DNA of 16,770 bases from an uncultured Ignavibacteria bacterium. GTDB taxonomy: Bacteria > Bacteroidota > Ignavibacteria > SZUA-365. The notes beneath the pieces were generated by a model, which was not told the origin of the DNA, made no database searches, and saw only the letters and a list, made by a program, of their open reading frames with translations. This document shows positions 6,563 through 14,268 of this stretch, piece by piece. The first letter of the stretch is position 1, and every line of letters starts with the position of its first letter. The stretch is taken from the NCBI GenBank assembly GCA_913060595.1, contig CAJXSA010000027.1:1-16770 (forward strand), written 5' to 3'. Made by a program: the position numbers and the translations under genes.

Positions 6563-9500
6563 ATGGTGGTACGTTACCTGTTTTCTGTTCTCCTCGCCTG
6601 TGTCCTGCTTCATCCTCTGAATGCCCAGCCCAACCTGCTGTTCAAGCGCGTTGAGGTCACCTATCCGACGATACGACTGGCATTCAAGGTGACCTGCGAC
6701 GGAGCCTTCCGCAACGATGTTCAACCCCAGGATTTCGAAGTCTACGAAAACGGCCTGAAGGTCAAGGACGTCACGCTGTGGTGTCCGCCGGTGGCCGAAT
6801 GCTGTGTTTCGGTATCCCTTGTGTTCGACCGGTCAGGGAGCATGATCGGCGAGAAAATGCAGCGGGTCAAAGAAGGCGGCAACGCCTTCGTCAACTCCAT
6901 GAACCCCGACGGCGTTCCCTGCGACGAGGCGTCCGTGGTGAGCTTCAGCTACAACTGGGACGTGGTGCTCGATCTCCCCATGACCACGTCGAAACCCGAT
7001 CTCCTCGCGTCGATCGACACGATGGATGCCTTCGGCATGACCGCGCTATGGGATGCGACGGCTCTCGGCATCGACGAACTCGCGCGCAACGGAAGCAACC
7101 GCTGCAAGGCCGTCGTCGTTCTCACCGACGGCGGAGACAACCACAGCGCCCTGTACGGGAGTGTGGGACAGGTCATACAGCATGCCCTGCAGAACGACGT
7201 CAAGGTCTACACTATCGGCTTCGGCATCGAAACGCTGGACGCGGAAGACGACCTGCGGCGCCTCGCCCTCGCGACGGGAGGAAAATACTACTACTCCGCC
7301 GACGGCAGCGACCTCGCCCAGATTTACGCTTCTATTAAAGAATCGGTCAAAGACGCCTACCAGGAATGCCTGCTGAGCTATGAAAGCGGCTGTCCCGACG
7401 GGAGCATGCGCACGGTGGAACTGGTGCTGAAGGATTTCTGCGGCGGCACGGTTTCGCAGACGCGCACGTACGTCGCGCCGCTGGACCGCTCGCAGTTCCA
7501 GAACGTCGGTATCAGGATCGGCAGCGACGACGTCGCCTCGACGAAAGACGTGACCGTCCCCGTCATGCTCGAAAGTCCGGTCAACGGCGTGTTCAGCAAA
7601 TCCAGCATCAGCATTGGATATGACCGCAACGTGGTTACGTTCCGCGGGATCTCCACCGCCGGCACACTGCTCGAAGGCAAGGCGCTGAACTGGGATCCCG
7701 GTGCATCGGACGTCAGCGTGTACCTCGACGAACATGTCGAGTTCGACACGCAGGGAGGCGTGCTTTTCTACATGCATTTTCGCGCCGGCGACGTGGCGAT
7801 GACCACATACACACCGGTGTACATGATCAACTGGACCTTCGAGGCGTACTGCCTCGAGCCGCAGCTGCGCAACGGGCGACTGCGTGTCACACCCCGCGAA
7901 CCGATACTCAACTGCGAGGTCACCGCGCCGGACGCCCTCAACTGGAACGATGCGGAGAAACGCTACGAACCGAATCCCTTCAACGTCTCGGTCACCGTCA
8001 ACAACACCGGAACCAAGGAAGCGTATAACGTTCGCGCCGTGCTGGTGACCGACCCCGACGTGGTGACGCTGGTGACCCCGCAGGTCAACAGCCAGGAGAT
8101 CACTCCGCGCATCATCCGGCCCGGGGAATTCGGCACCGCGACGTGGACGCTGCAGGTCAACGAAATCGAAGACCTCGACTCCATTCCCATTTACTTTTCC
8201 ATATATGCCGACAACCATGTCAACCAGGCCTGCTGGCGGCGCATCGTCGTTGATCCCGCGCTGTCATCGGCGCTCACCTGTGAGATCTCTGCCGTGGATA
8301 CGATTTATTTTCGCGAGCAGTACTATGAACCCGAGGAGTTCGACATACAGGTGACCGCGCACAACGTCGGCAGCGGACAAACGAAGGATGTCCGCGCCCA
8401 GCTGCTGCAGGACACCCGCTTCACCATCGTTCCGCCCGCCAGCCGGCTGCTTTCCGACGTGCTGCTGCCCACCGAAAGCGCCAGCGGAAGTTTCCGTGTG
8501 AAAATTCATCCGCGGCAGACGGACGGCTATGACACCGTCCGCGTGAACATACAGGGCGACGACACCAATCCTGCGTGGTGTGAATGGCCCGTGTGGGTGC
8601 AGCGCGTGCGCATGCCGGAGTTCAGCCTGCTCTGTACCACGCCGGACGATTCGCTGGAGTTCAACGAGGCGACATACGAGTACGATCCGAATCCCTTCAT
8701 CGTCACCACCGTCGCCGAGAACATCGGGGAAACGTACGCCGAAGACTGCCAGATCATCTTCGTCGGGCCGCCGCGCTTCGAACCCGTCGGCAGCAATCCA
8801 CGCGCCGCGGGAACGATGCAGATCGGTGACCGCCGCATCGAGAACTGGACCGTGCGCGCCCATGACCGCACCGTCGGCGCATGGGATACGCTGATTTTCC
8901 AGGTGCAGGGAAGCGGGGGGCTTGGCCGGCAGATCGTTCTGGCCGAGTGCCGCCTGCCCGTGTACGTCCCTGCGGTTCGTCGACCGGAGTACACGCTCAG
9001 CTGCACGGTCGAGGACAGTCTCGTCTATGAAAACAACCGCTACCATCCCGATCCCGTCGAGTTCAGCCTGCGTATCACCAATACCGGCAACGCGCTGGGC
9101 CGCGGACTGACTCCGACCATCGTGCCGCCTCCCTCGGTTTCCCTCGCAGACGGCGAGAGCGCCACGCGCTATATCCCGGCACTCGATGTCAACGCCTCCG
9201 CCGTCGTGTCGTGGAAACTGCATCCGGAATCGCGTGGGAATGACGGCAGCTATCAGCTCTGCGCGCAGGTGGTGGATTCCATCGGCATCACCGAGCAGTG
9301 CTGCCAGGACATCTTCATCCCCCGGACCGAAAATCCCGATCTGCACCTGACCTGCTGGAGCATCGACACGCTGTTCCTTGATCCCTCGACGGGACAGTAT
9401 CTCGGCAATCCTTTCACGGTGACGCTGGATGTGAACAACATCGGTATCGGCACCGCGGAGAATGTCCGCGCCTCCATTTCCGTGCTGGGCTCTTTCATTC

Positions 9501-10375
9501 GCGTGCTCGATGAGACGGAGCAAAGTCTCGGCGACATCAGCAGCGAACTCGGGGGCAGGGCCGCCTGGCAGGTCGAAGCGCTGCGGCGTGACGCACCGGC
9601 GGACATTCCCATCGTCATCACCGTCACCGCAGACAACCACCCGCCGCGGGAATGCAACCTGGTTGTCCATATTCCCGCCACGCAGTCTCCCGCACTGGAG
9701 ACGATCTGCGCCTCCATTCCTGAGGACAGTCTGTTCTTCGACTGGTCCAAGGGAGATTTCGAATACAGCGAGTGCACACTGACATTCACCGTCACGAACA
9801 TCGGCGCTGTCGATGCGCACAACGTGCGCGCGCTGCTCATCGTGCCCTCCGGGGTGCTGCTCAGCAGCGGAGAAGAAACACAGAAAGTGCTGACGCCATC
9901 ACTGCTCGCACCGGGAGAAAGCGGGACCGCGACCTGGCGCTTCAGCGCCAAGCGTGCGGACATCGACATCACCCGCGACTTCCGCTTCATCGCACGCGCA
10001 GACAACGCGGAAGACGCCGAATGCATCGATGACCTTTTCATTCAGGGTTCGCCGCGGCATGTGACACTGTCACTGCCGGAATACACGCTTCTGCGCTACG
10101 GCGAAAAGCGCGACATCCCCATCCGCATCGACAGCACCATTGGAAAAGATCTCTCCGAGTACGTGCTGCAGTTCTATTACGATCCTGATGTCATCAGCCT
10201 GCTCGATGTCTCCAACGCGGGAACGCTGACGGGCATCGGCTGGGTCGGCGCGAAGGGGAGGGGATGGGGCAGCGGCCACGACCGGCAGTCCGCTCGCCAC
10301 AGGCGAGGGCGTGCTCGTGAATCTGCGGGTCGAAGGCGTGTACAACGACAACCGCTCCCTCGCTTCCTTCGGTGA
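6563..10375 (+). CDS. Large secreted vWA/cohesin-like/CARDB-type repeat protein, frameshifted before its T9SS tail
   Basis: Read as given, 1270 residues. The signal peptide is residues 1-20 (MVVRYLFSVLLACVLLHPLN, then AQ). A short DFEVYENGLKV segment precedes a von Willebrand A domain (about 82-272) with an intact MIDAS metal site: DRSGS at 89-93, T160 and D189. A cohesin-like beta domain spans about 314-444. Six ~120-residue repeats follow, starting at Cys 451, 573, 691, 814, 931 and 1049; they resemble CARDB/DUF11-type beta-sandwiches. A second cohesin-like domain starts near 1168. Near 10255-10269 the frame is lost in a G-rich tract, so the last ~40 residues are Arg/Gly-rich nonsense. The true continuation, including the T9SS sorting domain, is in another frame up to 10757; with one base removed the protein would be 1397 residues. 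Likely a surface or extracellular adhesin-like protein; the ligand is unknown. Confidence 0.85.
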   Translation: MVVRYLFSVLLACVLLHPLNAQPNLLFKRVEVTYPTIRLAFKVTCDGAFRNDVQPQDFEVYENGLKVKDVTLWCPPVAECCVSVSLVFDRSGSMIGEKMQRVKEGGNAFVNSMNPDGVPCDEASVVSFSYNWDVVLDLPMTTSKPDLLASIDTMDAFGMTALWDATALGIDELARNGSNRCKAVVVLTDGGDNHSALYGSVGQVIQHALQNDVKVYTIGFGIETLDAEDDLRRLALATGGKYYYSADGSDLAQIYASIKESVKDAYQECLLSYESGCPDGSMRTVELVLKDFCGGTVSQTRTYVAPLDRSQFQNVGIRIGSDDVASTKDVTVPVMLESPVNGVFSKSSISIGYDRNVVTFRGISTAGTLLEGKALNWDPGASDVSVYLDEHVEFDTQGGVLFYMHFRAGDVAMTTYTPVYMINWTFEAYCLEPQLRNGRLRVTPREPILNCEVTAPDALNWNDAEKRYEPNPFNVSVTVNNTGTKEAYNVRAVLVTDPDVVTLVTPQVNSQEITPRIIRPGEFGTATWTLQVNEIEDLDSIPIYFSIYADNHVNQACWRRIVVDPALSSALTCEISAVDTIYFREQYYEPEEFDIQVTAHNVGSGQTKDVRAQLLQDTRFTIVPPASRLLSDVLLPTESASGSFRVKIHPRQTDGYDTVRVNIQGDDTNPAWCEWPVWVQRVRMPEFSLLCTTPDDSLEFNEATYEYDPNPFIVTTVAENIGETYAEDCQIIFVGPPRFEPVGSNPRAAGTMQIGDRRIENWTVRAHDRTVGAWDTLIFQVQGSGGLGRQIVLAECRLPVYVPAVRRPEYTLSCTVEDSLVYENNRYHPDPVEFSLRITNTGNALGRGLTPTIVPPPSVSLADGESATRYIPALDVNASAVVSWKLHPESRGNDGSYQLCAQVVDSIGITEQCCQDIFIPRTENPDLHLTCWSIDTLFLDPSTGQYLGNPFTVTLDVNNIGIGTAENVRASISVLGSFIRVLDETEQSLGDISSELGGRAAWQVEALRRDAPADIPIVITVTADNHPPRECNLVVHIPATQSPALETICASIPEDSLFFDWSKGDFEYSECTLTFTVTNIGAVDAHNVRALLIVPSGVLLSSGEETQKVLTPSLLAPGESGTATWRFSAKRADIDITRDFRFIARADNAEDAECIDDLFIQGSPRHVTLSLPEYTLLRYGEKRDIPIRIDSTIGKDLSEYVLQFYYDPDVISLLDVSNAGTLTGIGWVGAKGRGWGSGHDRQSARHRRGRARESAGRRRVQRQPLPRFLR
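7907..10048 (+). repeat. Six tandem ~120-residue protein repeats with paired cysteines
   Basis: Repeats start at Cys 451, 573, 691, 814, 931 and 1049, with spacings of 122, 118, 123, 117 and 118 residues. Each ends with a second Cys, at 557, 673, 796, 913, 1031 and 1154, so each pair is 99-106 residues apart. Shared features are a C-x(3-5)-[PE]D-S/T-L beginning, an xPxPF-x-V segment, an N-x-G turn and a tryptophan-containing strand before the last Cys. Repeats are diverged at DNA level; this is a protein-level repeat. Confidence 0.85.
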
Positions 10376-10757
10376 GACGGTGCTGAATCTCGAGGAAAAG
10401 AATTCCACACTCAACCGTGGCGGCATCACCCTGCATACCGTGAACGGTCGCGCCATCGTGACCAACGAATGTCTCGAACCGCTGGTGGACACCAAGGAAA
10501 TCACACTTGAGCAGAATCGCCCGAATCCCTTCAATCCCCAGACCGTCATCGAATTCAGCATACCCGAGGAAACACATGTCCGGCTGCTGGTCTTCGATCG
10601 TCACGGCAGGGAAGTCGCGCAGCTGCTCAATGAAGTTCTCTCCGCAGGCGCACACAGCGTGCGCTTCTCGGCGGAGGAACTTCCTTCGGGAATGTACTTC
10701 TACCGTCTCGAAGCCGGCGCGCAGTTTGAAGTACGCAAAATGATCCTGTCGCGATAA
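10311..10757 (+). CDS. Out-of-frame C-terminal part of the preceding protein: T9SS type A sorting domain
   Basis: This frame continues the second cohesin-like domain of the gene upstream (coding sense from about 10260: DGAAATTGSPLATGEG, then VLVNLRVEG). It ends in a T9SS type A sorting domain with PNPFNP (10521-10538), a VRLLVFDRHGREV strand and a GMYFYRLEAG...KMILSR end. Such tails are recognised by the T9SS for outer-membrane export and are cleaved. The part is almost certainly not a separate gene: it has no signal peptide, its first usable start (GTG 10311) lies mid-domain, and it overlaps the other frame. The total from 6563 to 10757 leaves a remainder of one base over whole codons, so a single extra base explains the break. 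The stop is three bases before the next gene. Confidence 0.8.
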   Translation: MLVNLRVEGVYNDNRSLASFGETVLNLEEKNSTLNRGGITLHTVNGRAIVTNECLEPLVDTKEITLEQNRPNPFNPQTVIEFSIPEETHVRLLVFDRHGREVAQLLNEVLSAGAHSVRFSAEELPSGMYFYRLEAGAQFEVRKMILSR

Positions 10758-10760
10758 CGC

Positions 10761-13394
10761 ATGACGATACATCCACGGACACCACTGTCCCGTCGCACGG
10801 GCGGCAGCATTCTGCTGCTTGCCGCGATATTCCTCACACTGTGCGGTGCGCCTGCCACCGCGCAGATTCCTGATTTCAATATCACCTGCTCCGTGACCGC
10901 TCCGGACTCGGTGTTTTTCGACAAGGTGGATTTCAACCGCTACCTGCCGGGCATGTTTTCCATCGACGTCGAGGTGATCAACCGCGGGCAGGAAACCGTG
11001 GACTCCCTCGTGGCTTTTCCGCGTTCCAACGAGCGCTTCACCATCATTCCTCCCGCAACAAAATTGCTCGCCGTCGCCTTCGCCCCCGGGGACACGGTGC
11101 GTACGACCTTCCGTCTGCAGGTGAATCCGCGCAGCGTCAGCGGCTTCGATACGATAACGGTTTCTGTGTCGGGACTCGAAGGCGCGCGCTCCGCATGCAG
11201 CAGGGCTGTGTGGGTGGAGAAAGAGTACAGGCCGGACAATGTCGTGCTCTGTCCGTCCACCGGCGACATCAGCATCCATTTCGTCGACACGCTCGCGCGA
11301 TACGAACCGAAACCCATTCCGATCCCGCTGACCATTATCAACAACGGTGACGCTCCGTCCAAGGAAACACGTCTGCTCTTTGCGTCGGTCGAGGGCGTCT
11401 CGCTCGCGGACGGACAGAGCGGCGTGCTGAATTTCGGGACGCTTGCGCCTGCGCAGCGTATCGACACCGTGTTTTACATCACTGCCGTCGACCGTCTCGA
11501 CAATACGACGGTCACCCTCCGCTTCGCCGTGCAGGGGAAGGGAGGGCTCGGCGATAAAATCATCGAGAGTACCTGCGCATTCGATCTCGATATTCCGCCG
11601 ATACGCCAGGTGTTCTTCGAGCTGTTATGTGAAAGCGATCCGGAGATCGAATTCGTCGACGGGGCGTATGAACCGAATCCCTTCGACTGGAAGGTCACCG
11701 TGAAAAACACCGGGGACAGCAGGGCGAAGAACGTCCGCGCGTCCATCGCGCTTCCCGACGCGTTTTTCCTCGAAGGCGGCTCGAACGCGGAGATTTTCAT
11801 CGGCGACATGGATGCCAACTCCGACACGGAGGTGTCATGGCGTGTTCGCGCGCGGGACATGCATGAACCCTTTCACGGTGAGATCTGTGTGCTGGTGCTC
11901 GACGAGTTCAACCGCTTCGCGAAGTGCTGCGACAGCGTATCGCTGCCCGCCGTGCGCGAACCGGAGCTTTCCACATCCTGCTTCATCCTGCCCGACACGA
12001 TTCGCGTGGACCGGCAGACCGGCATGTATCTGCCCGCCGATTTCCTGGTCGACATCAGCATTCGCAACAGCGGCACCGATCCGGCGGACTCCGTCTACGC
12101 CGAGATCCTGATCACCGATCCGGACGTCCGTTTCGTCGCACCCACCGTGACGCGCGTTCTTGTCAGCGAGGAATTGCTGCCCGCGGCCGTGGAAAACGTG
12201 CAGTGGCGCATCGCGCCGCTCCCCGTCGAGACACCGCGTGATCTGACGGTACGCATACGCGTCAGCAGCGCGAACTATCAGACGGTCACCACGACGTGCA
12301 CCGTGCATATCGAAGCCTCGCTTGCGCCCCGGCTGGCATGCGAAGCATGGACCACACCAGACGACACGCTGCATTACGCACTTTCCACGCTGGAATACGA
12401 TGAGCTCGTTTTCACGGCGCGTGTCCGCAACACCGGGAGCATCGCAGCCCGCGATCTCGAAGCGACCATATTGCTCCCGCCCAATATCAGTCTTCCCACC
12501 GCGGAGTCTGCGGTGAAATACCTGGGCCGGCCCCTGCAGGAGGATTCGTCCTGGACGCTGCAATGGAAACTGCTGCCCGAAAAAAAACGGGACGGGACAC
12601 TCGACACCATTCGTGTCGAATTTCGCTCCGTGCCGCACAGCAGTATCTGCGGGGACTGGATTTTCATCGTCGGCATTCCCCCTGTGACAGTGTTCACCAT
12701 TCCATCGTACTTCGTGGAGCGCTACGATCGCGAGTTCACCGCGCCGATACTGATCGACGAGTCGCAGAACAAGGATATCACGGACATCGAGCTTTTCGTG
12801 CGCTACGATGAGAGCAAACTGGATTTCCTGGGATGGGAGCGTGATGAAACGCTTTTGGAAGAGGACTGGAACATCAGCGCACACGGGGGTGACGGACGGA
12901 TTTCCTTCCACGCCGTCAACAGCGACGAGCCCCTTGCCGGAACCGGTGAACTGATTCGCATGCGCTACCGCGTGCGCTTCGGCACGGGTGGCGACATACT
13001 GCGATGGGCCGTCTCCCCTCTGTCCTTCGATTCACTTGCGAGCACGGTGAACCGGGGAAGCGTACTCGCCCGCTATTACGACGGACAGGCCGTCGTCAGC
13101 GGCGACTGCCTCTGGCCGCTCAAAGCATCGGACAGCTATGTCATCACCGGCAGTCCCAATCCGTTCAATCCCGTCACGACGCTGCGCTTCCATCTGCCTG
13201 AAGAAGGTCCCGTCTCCCTGCGGATATGTGACGCACTCGGAAGGGAAATCGAGGTCCTCACGCATGGCACCCTTGCCGCCGGAGACCACAGCGTCGTGTT
13301 CGACGGATCCGCGCTTGCCAGCGGGGGATATCTCGCCGTGCTTTCCGTGCAGGGCCGACCCGTGGCATATCACCGTCTCCTGCTCCTCCGATAA
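10761..13394 (+). CDS. Secreted CARDB-type repeat protein with cohesin-like and T9SS sorting domains
   Basis: An 877-residue exported protein. The signal peptide is 1-35 (hydrophobic SILLLAAIFLTLCGAPATAQ, 16-35). Five ~120-residue repeats begin at Cys 43, 164, 290, 407 and 527, each closed by a Cys at 146, 272, 389, 513 and 630. A cohesin-like domain spans about 644-785 (FTAPILID...IELFVRYDESKLDF). The C-terminal T9SS type A sorting domain (about 791-877) has PNPFNP at 799-804, then VSLRICDALGREIEVL and an AGDHSVVFDGSALASGGY stretch. It begins three bases after the upstream gene and is its paralogue: repeats 1-5 match repeats 2-6 of the first protein in order, and the vWA domain is missing. 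It is intact, so it should be secreted and possibly anchored at the surface. Ligand and role unknown. Confidence 0.9.
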   Translation: MTIHPRTPLSRRTGGSILLLAAIFLTLCGAPATAQIPDFNITCSVTAPDSVFFDKVDFNRYLPGMFSIDVEVINRGQETVDSLVAFPRSNERFTIIPPATKLLAVAFAPGDTVRTTFRLQVNPRSVSGFDTITVSVSGLEGARSACSRAVWVEKEYRPDNVVLCPSTGDISIHFVDTLARYEPKPIPIPLTIINNGDAPSKETRLLFASVEGVSLADGQSGVLNFGTLAPAQRIDTVFYITAVDRLDNTTVTLRFAVQGKGGLGDKIIESTCAFDLDIPPIRQVFFELLCESDPEIEFVDGAYEPNPFDWKVTVKNTGDSRAKNVRASIALPDAFFLEGGSNAEIFIGDMDANSDTEVSWRVRARDMHEPFHGEICVLVLDEFNRFAKCCDSVSLPAVREPELSTSCFILPDTIRVDRQTGMYLPADFLVDISIRNSGTDPADSVYAEILITDPDVRFVAPTVTRVLVSEELLPAAVENVQWRIAPLPVETPRDLTVRIRVSSANYQTVTTTCTVHIEASLAPRLACEAWTTPDDTLHYALSTLEYDELVFTARVRNTGSIAARDLEATILLPPNISLPTAESAVKYLGRPLQEDSSWTLQWKLLPEKKRDGTLDTIRVEFRSVPHSSICGDWIFIVGIPPVTVFTIPSYFVERYDREFTAPILIDESQNKDITDIELFVRYDESKLDFLGWERDETLLEEDWNISAHGGDGRISFHAVNSDEPLAGTGELIRMRYRVRFGTGGDILRWAVSPLSFDSLASTVNRGSVLARYYDGQAVVSGDCLWPLKASDSYVITGSPNPFNPVTTLRFHLPEEGPVSLRICDALGREIEVLTHGTLAAGDHSVVFDGSALASGGYLAVLSVQGRPVAYHRLLLLR
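10881..12671 (+). repeat. Five tandem ~120-residue protein repeats with paired cysteines
   Basis: Cys-to-Cys distances within the repeats are 103, 108, 99, 106 and 103 residues, and starts are spaced 117-126 residues apart. The third repeat also has C376 and a CC pair (389-390), an arrangement shared only with repeat four of the preceding protein (C900, C913-C914), with the same 13-residue spacing. Confidence 0.85.
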
Positions 13395-13464
13395 CAATCC
13401 TGTTATTCCATCGGGCATTTTCCTATCATTCGACTTCAATTTTCCACTGACCTGACAGCACACG

Positions 13465-14190
13465 ATGTCTGATCTGCCATACCGCCTGTTCTGCATTTTT
13501 CCACATCCCGACGATGAATCGTTTCTCATGGGAGGCAGCATCGCCGCATGCACACAATCCGGCGTGGCGGACGTTTCCCTGTACACGCTCACCCGCGGGG
13601 AACGCAGCCGCAATGCCGCCGCACAGAATCTTCTTCCTGAGGAAATAGCCGCGCTGCGAAGCGAGGAGGTCGTCGAGGCGGCGGAAATTCTCGGTATCCG
13701 GCAGCATTCCCAGGGTGATTATCCTGACGGCGGTTTGCGCGATCTCGATCCGCGCATACTGGAACGCGACATCACCGGGAAAATCCGGGCACTCAATCCC
13801 CATGTGCTCTGCACCTTCGACGTGCAGGGGGGATCGGTGCATCCCGATCACATCACCATGCATCATGTCGTCAAGCGGGTCTTCCTCGAACTGCGCGAGG
13901 AGGTTGCGGCATTACAGCGCCTGTGTTTCTGCGTGCTGCCTCGGGAGCGCATCACGGACTGGCCGCGCGCGGTGTTCGGCGTGGAGCGCAGCCGCATCGA
14001 CGCCGTCATTCCTGTCGGAGCCTACCGCGAAATCGAGGAAGCCGCCGTGCGTGCGCATCATTCCGTCCGCCGCGATGTCGAGGAAAACAACTTTGACAAC
14101 TGGATGCTGTGGGAGGAAGAGTATTTCAGTTTTTTCGGTGAGCAGTATCAGCCGCCCGTTGATTCGCTTTTCCACGGCCTTGAACACTGA
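13465..14190 (+). CDS. PIG-L/LmbE-family deacetylase
   Basis: A 241-residue protein of the PIG-L/LmbE family, zinc-dependent enzymes that usually remove acetyl groups from N-acetylglucosamine-containing molecules (GPI precursors, mycothiol and bacillithiol precursors, other glycans). The metal-binding motif PHPDDE is at 13-18. A TLTRGERS segment (41-48) and DYPDGGL (85-91) are typical of the family, and HPDH (126-129) supplies the later metal ligand. No signal peptide is visible, so it should be cytosolic. The substrate is not evident; the PHPDDES form is not diagnostic of BshB1. It starts 70 bases after the repeat-protein gene, so it may be co-transcribed with it. No strong Shine-Dalgarno site precedes the ATG. 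It ends 29 bases before a hairpin terminator. Confidence 0.9.
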   Translation: MSDLPYRLFCIFPHPDDESFLMGGSIAACTQSGVADVSLYTLTRGERSRNAAAQNLLPEEIAALRSEEVVEAAEILGIRQHSQGDYPDGGLRDLDPRILERDITGKIRALNPHVLCTFDVQGGSVHPDHITMHHVVKRVFLELREEVAALQRLCFCVLPRERITDWPRAVFGVERSRIDAVIPVGAYREIEEAAVRAHHSVRRDVEENNFDNWMLWEEEYFSFFGEQYQPPVDSLFHGLEH

Positions 14191-14219
14191 CCGGCGATAT
14201 CATCGTTTCGCACCAAACG

Positions 14220-14251
14220 AAACGGGAGTCCACAATGTGGACTCCCGTTTT
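14220..14251. terminator. Long hairpin terminator between convergent genes
   Basis: A perfect 14-bp inverted repeat (AAACGGGAGTCCAC at 14220-14233, its complement at 14237-14250) with a 3-base loop ends in four T on the plus strand. The minus strand has a short interrupted T run. It sits between the convergent deacetylase and smc genes and can serve both. Confidence 0.85.
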
Positions 14252-14268
14252 CATTTCCGTTGCGAAAC

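Noticed and set aside
8264..9820. 518-codon minus-strand open frame opposite the first repeat protein
   Set aside because: It is His/Arg/Gly-rich and without domain features. It mirrors the codon bias of the GC-rich gene on the plus strand. The same holds for minus-strand frames at 7046-8218 and 11835-12911 and the plus-strand frame at 15010-16065 opposite smc.
10250..10311. Programmed ribosomal frameshift as explanation of the broken vWA protein
   Set aside because: Restoring the frame needs a +1 slip. There is no known +1 signal such as a slow stop codon with an upstream Shine-Dalgarno-like stimulator at the break, so an indel is simpler.
13391..13406. ATAACA-N4-TGTTAT inverted repeat at the end of the second repeat protein
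   Set aside because: The stem is AT-rich and only 6 bp, overlaps the stop codon and lacks a T run. It is too weak to call a terminator, so read-through to the deacetylase gene is assumed.
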